Assembly (NCBI GenBank): GCA_031213475.1
Contig: JARUPZ010000006.1
Span: 4,150,045 to 4,214,044 of the forward strand
DNA length: 64,000 nucleotides
Source of the DNA: Nereocystis luetkeana
Taxonomy: Eukaryota > Sar > Phaeophyceae > Laminariales > Laminariaceae
Direction: 5' to 3'
The notes under the pieces were generated by a model. That model was not told where the DNA came from. It searched no databases and was given only the letters and a program-made list of their open reading frames with translations. Of this stretch, positions 26,536-34,521 are shown piece by piece. Both the position numbers and the translations under genes were made by a program. Every line of letters begins with the position of its first letter. Position 1 is the stretch's first letter.

Positions 26536-29500
26536 AGGACGACACCTATGAACCACGGCTTGTCCGGAAGAAGACCGTAACACCTTCTACGAGTTATAAC
26601 CCTTTTAGAACCGTAGTCCCGTTTTGGGGGCAAACCACTCAACTTTCAAGTAGTTTATCCCCAAAACGGGACTGTGGTTCTAAATGGGTTAAGCTGGAAA
26701 GTGCAAGTGACGATCGTGCAGCAGTTACCGTATGATAAACGTACCCGGTACGAAATTCGTGTTCATGCAGTTAGGAATACGGCGGTGCAACTAACTGTTG
26801 GGTCGAGATTCTGGCACCCGCACATATGATCTATGCGTTGCTGTCGGAAAAAAAATCTCCATTGTATTCATTTACGTGCCTCAGTTAAGCGGTAGCATAG
26901 ACTCGACACATGTTTTTTAATATCTGGTGTGATATTTTGTCCCTTCGTATGAAGAAGAATACCAAAAACTGAAGCTGTGGGATCGAAAAAAAGAGCTCAT
27001 ATATATATCGTTTTTTTTTGCAAGATTGGTGTGATAATTCGTATGTATACGTACATACCTACTGCCGTGATGCTCTCGAGTCTTAAGGCCAATTGTTCTG
27101 CCGTCGGATTTGCAGTCAGTTTGAAGGGAAAAAAAAACCAGCACGTTCACCTGGGCTTTTGCCCCAGAAATGTTTTGAGAGATGTGGTATTTTCTCGCAC
27201 CGGCATGTATGTGTCGGGAGGTGTTGTTGTGTTTCCCGCTTCTCCAGGCAACCAGACAACCAGATAGATACAGAACATTGCCGTCCGTCCGCGCTCTATT
27301 GATCCAACTTTGGGTCAAACACGACCCAAAGCCCCGCGATCCGATTGAATTTTTTTTCTACCGGTCGGTGGTAAGTATTTTTCGATCCGGTTCCCGATCG
27401 CAGTCATGTTCGTTCACCTACGTACGTACGCACCTCATTCGGATCGCAAAAGTGCTGACGGAGTTTTTTTTTTTTTGTTCTTCAAGCGAGCCCTGTTCGT
27501 TCACCTACGTACGTACGCACCTCATTCGGATCGAAAAAGTGCTGACGGAGTTTTTTTTATTTCTTCAAGCGGGTCCCTCGAGACGCTGGAAAACAGCTCC
27601 GTGTAGACTCATGGAGAGAACTCCCCCGACACTTTCTGCTGAGGCGAGAAAGGCCAATTTCACTACTCTTTCCGGGGCGACAGCTCTCCTGCGAGCACGC
27701 TGAAAAGGACCTTTTCAAGATAAGAATTGGCCTTAACGGTGTTGCTTTTTTTTGTTTTGTTTTGTTTGGTTTTTTACCAGATAACTCTTTTACCAGTAGT
27801 TTTTTTTTTTTTTTTTTGTGAGCTGTGTTGGAATACGGACGCTGACTGCAGGCTATCTACAGCAGTAATAACGAACCTTTTACTTTCTACCGCGATTGAT
27901 TTTTTGTGCGAGCCTCTCTTACTGCTTTTCCCTATTCCCCTCGTATATACGTGCGTACTTGCATATTTACATACATACCAGGTATGTACCTGGTATCGGT
28001 TTTAAAGTATTGTCCCAAAATGTAAGAAAGGTTCGCCCTTTACTATTTAATACAAAAGGATCTTATATTTTGGGACACAATGGTACCTGGTATCCCAGTA
28101 CTGCTGTACGTTCTTTCGGGACGTTGTGAGACTAAACGTAATAATAGATGATTGATCTTGCTGCTGCTGTACTTTCGCATTTCCCGGCTCGAACCTGTTT
28201 TTTTTTTTGTTTTTTTTTCGGTTTGTTTGTATTTTCGTATTTTGTGATATCGTACGATTGTCGATTCACTTGTCACGACGCTCTGCGACTCTTTGGGGCA
28301 AATGCCGTGCCTACAGGTGGAGGAGATAGGATTAGCGAAAAGTTTCATTTAATATGTGTTACATGGAAACATCGTCATGTGCGCCCATTGGAGTTGGCTG
28401 TATGAGAACTATTAATAGGAACGGTGCTCCGTCTCGAAAGGGATGCGTGGTCAATGGCCAAATGAAGCAAGCAACAAATGAGTACGCCCCCCGCGCCCCT
28501 CGCTCCCAAGCTTTCCTTCCTTTCGTTCATTCTCGCTTGTCATGCACCAAACCACTCTGGGCAGAAATGTAATGACCGTTCACGCATTAATAATGAGTAT
28601 CAAACGGTCCTTGTATTGCCGCCCTGACTGATCCTCCTTTGAGTTCGGTATTCCGATGATCCCTCGACGTTTTTAAGGTGGTGAGATGAACGACCGACCT
28701 GCAAAACGAAGAACGAACACCCAATTCTATCTAATCTGTAAAAATGAAAGATGAAAGTACAATGATGACCGTGGTGTTTTGGAACTACAGAAAATCGTGA
28801 AATGAACGACCTGAAAAATGAAAATAATCACCATGGGGTTAGGTCTCCCAAGATTTGGAAACGAAGGTACGTTTGGTGATTTTGGTGTTGGTATTATTGG
28901 TGGAACAACATACTCGTTTGTAGAGCTGTTCTCGATGCCATGGCGCGGCAGGGCTCCACTCCATGATGTGCGAATGAAGGCGGATCACTTGGGATCGCGG
29001 CGCGCTCGATAAGAGTTTTGTTTTTGGCCCAGCATAGGAAAGCGCGGTTCGTTCTCACTCGATATATAGAGGTTTCGCATTGTATGGTTATGTGTGTCCT
29101 TGCCTGCCGGCCCGCCTGGCGTAAACAAGAAGAGAGAAAGAGGGAGAGATACAGGGAGAACGGTAGAGGGGAAGGGGAAGGGAGATAAACCACTCTACAG
29201 CAGCATGGGCCCGCCGACAAGAAAACACCTACACGTATTCCGGGCAGGCCTGAGATTCATGTCGGGACGCGCCATCTTCAAACAACCTTGAACATACGAG
29301 GCTATTAATACTTCTTAATACTTCGGAGTACACGATATAGTTTAGACTACGCCGCTCCTGAGCCGTTTTTTTTCTTGGCGCTTCTCCGAAAAAGTGAGCC
29401 TTTGGTTGTTATTATTGTTGCGGGGGACCATAGTTAATAGGACCTATGGTACACATGAAAACCTGTGTGTTTAACCATTTTTACTCACAATATTTGGTCC

Positions 29501-32500
29501 TGTTAACTATGGCCCCCCGTAATAGGCTCTTCCTTAATGGTGGGCCTACACTGCTGTATGTATGGGGCTCCCATTACAATCTGGGAGGAAGGATCTTTAG
29601 GTTGATAGGCTGTTGAGGCGTTTTGGTTCCTGCTGGGATCAAGGTACGGGCGAAGACCCAACCCGACCCCTGACTCTAACCCTAACCCTAACCCCAAACC
29701 GCAGCCAGAACGGGCCAAAGCTGGCCATACACGCGGCTGCGCCGCGTTTGCATCGAATCAGGAAACTTCTCTTGTTACTTGCGGACGACGCTTCCGAAGT
29801 GCAGACCGCGCATGGCAATTTTCAAGTCAAAAACATCCCTAAACACCTCTTCTCCTCCCAGATTGTTGAGCCTGCCTACTCGCTGTATGCCCGAATGTCA
29901 TGGGACCGTTTTGAGTAATATTTGACATGTTTGTGTACGTGTGTGTAGGTATACAAACACTCGCTGTATTTTGGCGACGGAGAGGTATTTAATATTATTA
30001 GTGTACTCGTACGTAAAAAAGTAAACAGGGAGAGAGCATCGCTGACTGCTCAGATGGGCACCATACGCTGTTGAATGGCGTGCTGATCGACACTCGTGTT
30101 TCCCTCTTGATCCTTTTAGGGCCGCAGTCCCGATTGGGGACAAATTACTTACTCTGGTAGAATTCGAGTGCTTTACCCCCTAAACAGCAGTATGTGAAAA
30201 GGTGTTACCTACTGAGCTATAGGGGTAAAAGACCGATCGATTACCCAGCCCAAGGTAATCCTTATAACACTCTCCCCCCCTCTGGACGGCGGGGTCTTTG
30301 GGGCGTCGGAACCGTATACGTCCGTACGCCGGCCTCTACCCGCCTCGTTTCATTCCCTGAGGAACCAGGGAGATAGATGTGTGTGTGTGTGTGTGTTGTT
30401 TTTTTAGGTGTGCACGCGCAAGCGTTTCTGTAAAAAAAACATTCGAAGTTGAGGTTCGAACCCGTGACCTGGACGACGTGAAACAAAGGTGAAGGTATTA
30501 CCTACTGAGCTATAATAGGGGTAAACGACCGATCGATTACCCAGCCCCAAGGCAATCCTTCTAACATTGCTCTAAAGGGGTTATTAAAGCATCCGGTACC
30601 TGGGGCGCTGCCCCCCCTTCGTCTTTTCTCGAAACGAAGCACTTCGAAATGAATCGGCGTGGCTTCCTCTAAATTTTATTTTATTTTATTTTATTATCAG
30701 TCTCAAAAGAAGACCCGGGATCGAGAATGCCTCCTTTTTTTTGTGCTGCATTTCCCCCCCCCCTTTCTTTTTTTTTTCCCCCCGTTTTCACACGCCCAGG
30801 TGGGTCCCTGCGTGGGCATCGCCTCCGGCGACGAGGTGTGGATCTCGCGATACCTGCTCCAGCGCGTGTGCGAGCAGTTCGGTGTCATTGTTTCCCTGGA
30901 CCCGAAGCCCATCCCGGGAGACTGGAACGGAGCGGGGTGCCACACGAACTACTCGACGAAGGAGATGCGCGAGGAGGTGAGCTTATGATGAGATCGGAGA
31001 CGATTTGGGATTTTGGGGCCTTTTGCCCCGTTTTGTGTGCCCTGTCGACCCCTGAGTTATTTTCCCCCCCCTCTCTTTTTTTTTTTGAAGAACGTTGCAA
31101 GCTCTTGTAACCCTCTTAGGGCCGCAAAGCGCGAGAGCGTGAGTTGGCTACCTCCGATGAAAATCGACGAGCAGTGGGAATGCCGAACCCCGATGCGCGA
31201 CAGAAGATGAAAGGCGCGTCGTACCGGGGGGGGGAGAAGGGAGGACACCTGTGTGACCACGGCCTACTTAACTGTCCAGAAGATCGCTGAGGGTGTAACC
31301 TCCTATTAACTCCTTTAGAACCGCAGTCCCGTTTTGGGGACAAACTACTTGAAATTTGACCGTTTTGTCCCCGAAACGGGACTGCGGTTCTAAAGGAGTT
31401 GGGCTGGAACAAGTAAAAGTGATGTTGAAAATAAAAATAAAAAAGTCCCGTCTTTTGGGGGGGGACAAACTACTGCTGTAGTCAAAGTGTAGGTACTTTG
31501 TCCCCAGAACGGCGTACTGCAGTCCTACCAGTCTTAACCCTTTTAGGACCCCAGTCCCATTTTGGGGACAAACTACTTGAATTTTGAGTGGTTTGTCCCC
31601 ACAACGGGACTGCGGTACTAAAGGGGTTGTTTGTCCCAAATCAGGACTGTGGTACTATAAAGGGTTATAACCCCTTTTAGAACCGCAGTCCCGTTTTGGG
31701 GGCAAACTACTTGGAATTTGAGTGGTTTGTCCCCAAAACGGAACTGCGGCTCTAAAAGGGTTAAAAGGGTTGAACTTCAACACGTGGGGTATTTGGCCTA
31801 CCTGGTACGTACGTACCAGGGGATACATGTTTATATTACGTTAAAATATATAACCCAGTTTCGAATATCTGCGTGAAGTAAACTGTCTTGTTTTGGGCGT
31901 ATGACCCAGTTTTGCTACGTGTTTACGAGTATTAAATATTTCACAACCCAGCTTTTTTACTTTTGCCAATAATATATCCCGCGTTACTGTATAAACGTTT
32001 GGGTTAAATATACCAGGTATACCGGTATATATATTGTATCGATCTGTTAATTTGGGGCATCGTGGTATGTACCTGGTATACTACAGTACTGCTATTACGG
32101 GAGGCCATAATAAATAGGGCCAAATGTTGTGAGTAAAAATAGGGAAGTATGTAGGTTTTTATGTATACCGTAGGTCCTATTTACTATGGTCCCCCGTAAT
32201 CGTAGTTTGCCCGCTTTTTTTTACCCCGGTGCTTTGGATGGACTACCGAGGAAGTGCGGCAATCGTCGTTGTGTAAACATAAATTTACTCTTGTTGTTCC
32301 GTGCTGTTTCTGCTACTATAGAGTGTTTGGGTTTTTTTTTTTTTTCAACTTTTACTTCCTCCAAAAATTCTCCCGAGGTAACTTTTTGAGGTAAATTTCT
32401 GAAAAAAACGCGAAAAAGTACTTGAGCGAAGTCAGGATTTCATCAAAAGTTACGGTAACTTTTGGCTCTCTGTCTCATTGGCCTACACGCACCGAGCATT

Positions 32501-33413
32501 ATCCCGACGCAAAACGCATCATCTCAAATCTCGAAGGATCAAAACACCGAGCATCTTCCATGCCACCCACCGCCTCCTCCGCCGTTTCGTTTTCCCTCTC
32601 GTTCGGTCGCTGTTTCGTGCTGCTGCTGCTGCTGGTGATGGTGACTGTGTATGTAGGGTGGCTACAAAGCGATCATTGCCGCTATCGAGAAGCTGGCCCT
32701 GAAGCACGACGAGCACATCGCCGCTTACGGCGAGGTAAGATGGCACGCAAGACCGCGACAAGAGTTGTTGGTGTTGTGGTGGTGATGGCGGTTGGTGGTG
32801 CTGCTGTCGTTGCTGCTGTTGTTGGTGCGGTCAGAGAATGGATACAGCAGCTACACGGCGTCCTGAAGTCGCATCGACGGTATTGAACGGTTTGTGCAGC
32901 GTGAGGAGGAACAAGACAGCCAGCGACGCTTTGTACGTACGCGTACTGCTGCTGTATACCTTTTGGTACCTGGTACAGCAGCTATAGCTGCTGCTGCTGG
33001 TTGTTGTTGGGGTCATGGAAAACGTGAAACGTCGGACTCTTCTGAACAGCTTGTAGTGACCAACGACGGCTTTTGTTTTTTTTTTGTTTGTTTTTTTTGT
33101 TTTTGCCCCCGTTTTTTTGTTTTTTTTGCAACTTTTGTCGTTTGACGGCTTTTCTGTGATTTTGGTGTGTTTGTTCTTGGTTTGTTCGCTTTCTTTGTGT
33201 CTTTTTTTTGGTATAATTGCCCAGGGGAACGAGCGGCGCCTGACCGGCCGCCACGAGACCGCTTCGATGGAGAAGTTCTCGTACGGTGTCGCTAACCGTG
33301 GAGCATCGATCCGCATCGGCCGCGATGTGGAGAGGGAGCAGAAGGGCTACTTCGAGGACCGCAGGCCCTCATCCAACATGGACCCTTACGTCGTCACGGG
33401 CATGATCGTCAAG
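6925..33413 (+). CDS. Glutamine synthetase, type II (GSII), seven coding exons, C-terminus open
   Basis: Joins 6925-7103, 21717-21915, 25326-25433, 26231-26371, 30800-30976, 32657-32734 and 33225-33413 into 357 residues without a stop; all junctions are GT-AG and phases match. The enzyme makes glutamine from glutamate, ammonia and ATP. Seen in the protein: the GSII beta-grasp segment ([15 protein letters not shown]), FDGSS at 65-69, the EQE metal ligands at 137-139, the ATP-binding signature [17 protein letters not shown] at 245-261 with His257, Arg319 in [10 protein letters not shown], and EDRRPSSN near 338-345. Eukaryotic GSII is about 350-375 residues, so only a few C-terminal residues are missing. 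The ATG has a purine at -3 (AAGATGC) and no targeting peptide is visible, so the product looks cytosolic. The last exon is unresolved. Confidence 0.95.
8025..8205 (+). repeat. Weak diverged repeat shared with 33860-34015
   Basis: Both segments share blocks such as GTGTCRATMGT, TTGGGTTGA/TGGGTTGAG, GAAAAAACGAAAGGCCCA and RAGGGCATRA in the same order. Function unknown. Confidence 0.35.
8440..8538. mobile_element. Family B palindromic MITE, copy 1
   Basis: Two arms of about 40 bp around AACCACTCAAATTCCAAGTAGTT. Outer edges are TTAA-CCCC and GGG-TTAA, that is, the same 4-bp flank on both sides. Confidence 0.85.
9053..9147. mobile_element. Family B, copy 2
   Basis: CCCTTTTAGAACCGCAGTCC arm and its complement GGGACAGCGGTTCTTAAAGG, with loop CACTCAAATTTCATGTAGAT. 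Confidence 0.85.
9362..9443 (+). mobile_element. Family A, partial copy 2a
   Basis: The core TTTAGTAAAATTATCGAAACA and the right end GGTCCCCCGTAATA are present; the left arm is missing. Confidence 0.7.
9448..9557 (-). mobile_element. Family A, copy 2b
   Basis: Complete, TA-flanked: TATTACGGGGGACCATAGTT to CCCCCCCGTAATA. The core is reversed relative to the adjacent copy 2a, five bases away. Confidence 0.85.
9735..9793. repeat. 9-bp microsatellite (TATACTAAA)n
   Basis: About seven units of TATACTAAA. It creates an artefactual [12 protein letters not shown] on the minus strand. Confidence 0.9.
9822..9954 (+). mobile_element. Family C SINE, 5'-truncated copy 3
   Basis: Starts at TAGCGGGAAGGGGGGAGAAG and runs through GATGTGCGAAGATAATGAAT into A(25). 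The 5' truncation is typical of target-primed reverse transcription. Confidence 0.8.
10920..11005 (-). repeat. tRNA-like SINE head fragment
   Basis: The minus strand reads TTTAGCTCAGTAACACCTGG (A-box-like) followed by ACGTCGAAGCCACGGGTCGG, a degenerate B-box region. A SINE relic is more likely than a tRNA gene because no cloverleaf closes. Confidence 0.35.
11137..11244. mobile_element. Family B, copy 3, rearranged
   Basis: TAGTCCCGTTTTTGGG is duplicated in the left arm; the right arm is CCCAAAAACGGGACTGTAGA. Confidence 0.7.
11466..11660 (+). mobile_element. Family D SINE, copy 2, diverged
   Basis: Recognised by ATCGATGGAAATGGACG, AACAGTGGGAGTGCTGA and GTTCCGGGAGGGAGAAGG. An AT-rich insertion with CTATTAATT interrupts it near 11552-11580. 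Confidence 0.55.
11836..11945 (+). mobile_element. Family A, copy 3
   Basis: Left end TTACGGAGGACCATTG, core GGACCAAATATTGTTAGTAG, right end GTCTCCCGTATTA. The ends are somewhat decayed. Confidence 0.8.
13123..13468 (+). mobile_element. Family C SINE, full-length copy 4
   Basis: Best copy. The head is at 13123 with an A-box-like TGGTTCAAGTGG at 13134 and B box GGTTCGAGCCC near 13178. The body is complete and the tail is A(24). Head plus body is about 320 bp. Confidence 0.9.
13797..14061 (+). mobile_element. Family C SINE, headless copy 5
   Basis: Begins with an A run at the point where the body GGGATTCAATTGTTGAGAGC starts and ends in A(26). The tRNA-like head is absent. Confidence 0.85.
14165..14500 (+). 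repeat. Family J dispersed repeat, copy 1, with family B inserted
   Basis: Shares GGGCCCGCCAAGGAGAAACA, GCCTGAGATT, GCGCCATCTTGGAA, GAGGCGTTTTTC and CGTGGGCCTACACTGCTGTA with copies at 22742 and 29200. A family B element sits at 14320-14418 inside it. Confidence 0.7.
14320..14418. mobile_element. Family B, copy 4, inside family J
   Basis: Edges TTAA-CCC and GGG-TTAA. The other J copies read TTTTCTTGGCG at this point, so the insertion site is known to within a few bases. Confidence 0.8.
14560..15403 (+). mobile_element. Family H non-autonomous DNA transposon, copy 1
   Basis: 844 bp, colinear with 50131-50981 over its whole length. Ends are inverted: GACCTATGCCAATGG and CCATTGGCATAGGTC. In this copy the left end reads GACCTACCTGGTATGCCAATGG, a 7-bp TACCTGGTA-forming insertion. 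No transposase frame is visible. Confidence 0.8.
15833..15968. repeat. 68-bp tandem duplication
   Basis: Two units beginning AGCCGCAGCTAGGGGAAGCT at 15833 and 15901, identical except for the last base. Confidence 0.95.
15998..16125. repeat. CTG/CAG triplet runs
   Basis: (CTG)11-12 near 16003-16038 and a second run near 16098-16118, separated by GC-rich sequence. Confidence 0.9.
16905..17002. mobile_element. Family B, copy 5, longest perfect hairpin
   Basis: The arms extend into the loop (AACCATCC...GGATGGTT), giving an almost uninterrupted inverted repeat. Confidence 0.88.
17078..17145 (+). repeat. Family E fragment, copy 4
   Basis: Contains TGTGTGTTCTTCACGTTGAA and CCCGTCGACATCCAGCACAA. 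Confidence 0.65.
17436..17479. mobile_element. Family B half element, copy 6
   Basis: Only the left arm (CCCTTTTAGAACCGCAGTCC to GGGGACAAAC) remains. Confidence 0.75.
17962..18058. mobile_element. Family B, copy 7
   Basis: Complete. TTAA flanks both sides. Confidence 0.88.
18737..18862 (-). repeat. Family E, copy 5, most complete
   Basis: Runs from CTGTGGCGTAGCTTTGTGAC through AGAATCGGCACGGACACTGG and GTGCTGGATGTCGACGGGTA to TTAATGTGAAGAACACACAC. Confidence 0.75.
18949..19043. mobile_element. Family B, copy 8
   Basis: ATTTTAGAACTGCAGTCCCG arm, mutated outer end. Confidence 0.8.
19263..19357. mobile_element. Family B, copy 9 (duplicate of copy 8)
   Basis: Identical to copy 8 as part of the 314-bp duplication. 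Confidence 0.8.
20190..20460 (+). mobile_element. Family D SINE, copy 3, with tRNA-like head
   Basis: B-box-like GTGGGTTCGAGTCTC at 20210, then AGCGCGAGAGCGTGAAG, GGAATGCTGAGCCC and CACCTGTGACCACGGCTTGT. This copy suggests family D also began with a tRNA-derived head. Confidence 0.6.
20637..20752. repeat. AT microsatellite
   Basis: Imperfect (AT)n interrupted by T and A runs, with one TACCTGGTA inside at about 20721. Confidence 0.9.
21365..21521 (+). mobile_element. Family A, copy 4, with internal duplication
   Basis: TATTACGGGGGACCATAGTA to CCCCCGTAATA. The right half (TTTTTTGTGTGTACC-TAGGTCCTATT) is present twice. Confidence 0.85.
21717..21915 (+). CDS. GSII coding exon 2
   Basis: Residues 60-126, from [20 protein letters not shown] to [10 protein letters not shown]. 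Acceptor is TTTCTTAG|G and donor AAG|GTGTGT. A poly(G) run begins about 23 bases into the following intron. Confidence 0.94.
22742..22975 (+). repeat. Family J, copy 2
   Basis: TGGGCCTGCCAACAGGAAGC, GCAGGCCTGATATTC, GCGACATCTTGGAAAATTCC, GAAGCGTTTTTCTTAACCC. Carries CTACCTGG where copy 3 has CTATTAATA. Confidence 0.65.
23139..23441 (-). mobile_element. Family A cluster, copies 5a-5c nested
   Basis: Three overlapping or nested A elements: three left arms (ACCATAGTTAATAGGACC-like) and at least two right arms (GGTCCTGTTAACTATGG, AACTATGGTCCCCCGTAATA). One copy has TACCTACCTGGTATAT at 23366-23381 where other copies read TATAT. Confidence 0.75.
23779..23820. mobile_element. Family A half element, copy 6
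   Basis: Left arm only (GGGGGGCCATAGTAAATAGG). Confidence 0.6.
24337..24400 (-). repeat. Family G fragment next to poly(G)
   Basis: CATTTGGTCATCGGTAAGCG and TTTCGAGACGGATCACG match copies at 28418, 40400, 40530, 43882 and 62018. Confidence 0.5.
25026..25260. repeat. About 55-bp minisatellite upstream of GSII exon 3
   Basis: Repeated blocks GTGCCGGTTCG/TCGTACCGGTTCG, GTGTAACT and CACGACGACGACGACAACAC, with some units keeping GGATGGAACT. Confidence 0.75.
25326..25433 (+). CDS. GSII coding exon 3
   Basis: Residues 127-162, [20 protein letters not shown] onward, containing the catalytic EQE. Acceptor is GGCTGCAG|ACC and donor CAG|GTGCGT. Both are phase 0. Confidence 0.94.
26231..26371 (+). CDS. 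GSII coding exon 4
   Basis: Residues 163-209, [20 protein letters not shown] to [10 protein letters not shown]. The polypyrimidine tract before the acceptor is essentially poly(C) (26202-26225, then ATCAG|GGC). Donor is CAG|GTGAAG. Confidence 0.95.
26393..26580 (+). mobile_element. Family D SINE, copy 4, with internal G(37)
   Basis: GCGAGAGCGTGAGTTCGCTA, GATGAAAATCGACGAGCAGT. The short G run found in other copies after GCACGTACC has expanded to about 37 G (26498-26534). Confidence 0.75.
26596..26692. mobile_element. Family B, copy 10
   Basis: CCCTTTTAGAACCGTAGTCC arm and its near complement GGGACTGTGGTTCTAAATGG. Confidence 0.85.
27407..27575. repeat. 87-bp tandem duplication
   Basis: TGTTCGTTCACCTACGTACG starts at 27407 and 27494. 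The units differ by one base plus T-run length. Confidence 0.9.
28418..28505 (+). repeat. Family G, copy 2
   Basis: GGAACGGTGCTCCGTCTCGA, AAGGGATGCGTGGTCAATGG, ending in a C-rich stretch. Confidence 0.65.
29200..29560 (+). repeat. Family J, copy 3, with family A inserted
   Basis: GGGCCCGCCGACAAGAAAAC to GGTGGGCCTACACTGCTGTA, interrupted by A7 at 29417-29524. Has GGCTATTAATACTTC near 29298. Confidence 0.7.
29417..29524 (-). mobile_element. Family A, copy 7, inside family J
   Basis: GCGGGGGACCATAGTTAATA to GGCCCCCCGTAATA, core reversed. Confidence 0.85.
29672..29697. repeat. Short interstitial telomere-type motif
   Basis: CTAACCCTAACCCTAACCCC: three units of the TTAGGG-type telomere repeat. 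Far too short to be a telomere. Confidence 0.6.
30110..30203. mobile_element. Family B, copy 11, degenerate
   Basis: CCTTTTAGGGCCGCAGTCCC arm; the right arm is strongly mutated. Confidence 0.5.
30206..30571 (-). repeat. tRNA-headed repeat, two partial copies
   Basis: TTACCTACTGAGCTATA...GACCGATCGATTACCCAGCC occurs at 30206 and 30499. On the minus strand the second copy continues as TAGCTCAGTAGGT (A box) and GGGTTCGAACC (B box) near 30450. A third SINE-like family is likely. The intervening region does not fold into an evident functional tRNA. Confidence 0.5.
30800..30976 (+). CDS. GSII coding exon 5
   Basis: Residues 210-268, [20 protein letters not shown] to STKEMREE, carrying the ATP-binding signature with Lys245 and His257. 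Acceptor CACGCCCAG|GTG, donor GAG|GTGAGC. Confidence 0.95.
31127..31444 (+). mobile_element. Family D SINE, copy 5, split by family B
   Basis: The body is at 31127-31305; the 3' part GGCTGGAACAAGTAAAAGTG-ATGTTG resumes at about 31401. Copy B12 lies between. Confidence 0.75.
31306..31402. mobile_element. Family B, copy 12, inserted in SINE D5
   Basis: CTCCTTTAGAACCGCAGTCC and its complement GGACTGCGGTTCTAAAGGAG. The outermost bases of both arms have changed together (CTCC/GGAG instead of CCCT/AGGG). Confidence 0.85.
31444..31530. mobile_element. Family B, copy 13, diverged
   Basis: The loop contains TACTGCTGTA in place of a simple TA; arms GTCCCGTCTTTTGGGG / TTTGTCCCCAGAACGG. Confidence 0.65.
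31534..31668. mobile_element. Family B, copy 14 plus a right-arm fragment
   Basis: Complete copy to 31630, followed by an extra right arm (TTTGTCCCAAATCAGGACTG...AAAGGGTTA). Confidence 0.8.
31666..31764. mobile_element. Family B, copy 15
   Basis: CCCCTTTTAGAACCGCAGTC and GAACTGCGGCTCTAAAAGGG arms. Confidence 0.87.
32093..32201 (+). mobile_element. Family A, copy 8
   Basis: TATTACGGGAGGCCATAATA to ATGGTCCCCCGTAAT, forward core. Confidence 0.85.
32657..32734 (+). CDS. GSII coding exon 6
   Basis: Residues 269-294: [20 protein letters not shown] followed by IAAYGE. Acceptor ATGTAG|GGT, donor GAG|GTAAGA. Confidence 0.94.
33225..33413 (+). CDS. GSII coding exon 7 (last certain exon)
   Basis: Residues 295-357: [55 protein letters not shown]. 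Donor-like AAG|GTCAGA follows. Reading on without splicing gives a low-complexity hydrophobic tail unlike GS. Confidence 0.94.
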
Positions 33414-34385
33414 GTCAGAAATAGAAACGGCCAACGCAGGGATGGGCGGGTCCGGAGGATGGTCGATAGAAAAAATGTTCGCTCGTTGTTTTATTTTGTC
33501 ATTTCGTTTGTGTTTTCAAATGTTTTGCTTTTCTGGCTTTGCCCAGATGTTGTGGGTGTTTTCGTTTTTTTCTTTCTAGTGTTTCCCGCAGTTTTCGTCG
33601 ATATTTTCGGGCAAAAGCTAACGCCGCTCCTAGGAGTGTACATCCGTAAGAACGCGGAGGGAGGAGCAGCGAGACGAGAGATGGAACCAGCACTGTTGTG
33701 TGCAGTTAACAGTGTATAGGTGACAATAACAAGATGATAACAAAAAAAAATCGGCCGCAAATGCACTGTGTCGGAGCTGGAGTTGGCGCGGTTGTACGAA
33801 GATAGCGTGGTATATATTTTATACATTCTGCCGTGTTACAGGAACACATATTAATGCCTGTGGGTGTCGATAGTTTTGAGGTTTCCCTTCGGAGGCGTAT
33901 GCGTTCGAATATGGGTTGAGGTTGACTTTTTGTGCTGCTGAAAAAAACGGAAGGCCCATGAGCCGTTACTTTTGTTGTTGGAAGTCTACGCCACAGAAAA
34001 ACGAAAGGCATAATGTAAAGACCACTTGAAGGGAATCGGCACATGTAATCTTGTATGCACAAGTATATGCACTTGACTGCGTACTTATGAACCAAATATG
34101 TGCATATCATTTTATTGATACTACTGACGGCAGTAGCGATTACGTTATTGACAGCACGCGTGTTTATTTTGCCTTTTTTGCCGCCCTGCCCGTCATCGCG
34201 CTCTGTTCGGACAGACCACCGCTCTCTGGACGCCGCCGTGAGAGCCTTGCCAGCATCTACCGGGTGTGCACGCACACACACGAGAGGTTTATATTTTCTC
34301 GCTCCACAAACACAGGCGAAACGCCTGGCGGGGGGGGGCACGTTAAACGTTTCAATTGCGCATGCGCCGCCTTCGGCGACGCTTT

Positions 34386-34521
34386 TTCACCACAGTAGGA
34401 GGCTATTACCCCGCAGCAGGAGATTATTATCCCGCGGTTCGAGGGTATTGCCCCGCAGTATGAGGGTATTGTACCGCAGTAGGTCGCGGTTTCACCGCAG
34501 TAGGTGGCTATTGCGCCGCAG
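34386..34521. repeat. About 30-bp minisatellite
   Basis: Units of CCGCAGTAGGNGGCTATTRC type, about five copies (ACAGTAGGAGGCTATTACCC, GCAGTATGAGGGTATTG and similar). Confidence 0.8.

Larger units (their letters stand above)
26372..30799 (+). other. GSII intron 4 (4.4 kb)
   Basis: Holds SINE D4, family B (26596, 30110), an 87-bp tandem duplication at 27407, family G (28418), family J with A7 (29200-29560), a short telomere-type motif near 29672 and a tRNA-headed repeat pair (30206, 30499). No gene was seen. Confidence 0.8.
30977..32656 (+). other. GSII intron 5 (1.7 kb), packed with repeats
   Basis: Holds D5, B12, B13, B14, B15 and A8 almost back to back, with a run of TACCWGGTA motifs at 31800-32075. 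Confidence 0.8.

Noticed and set aside
29672..29697. Chromosome end
   Set aside because: Only three telomere-type units inside an intron.
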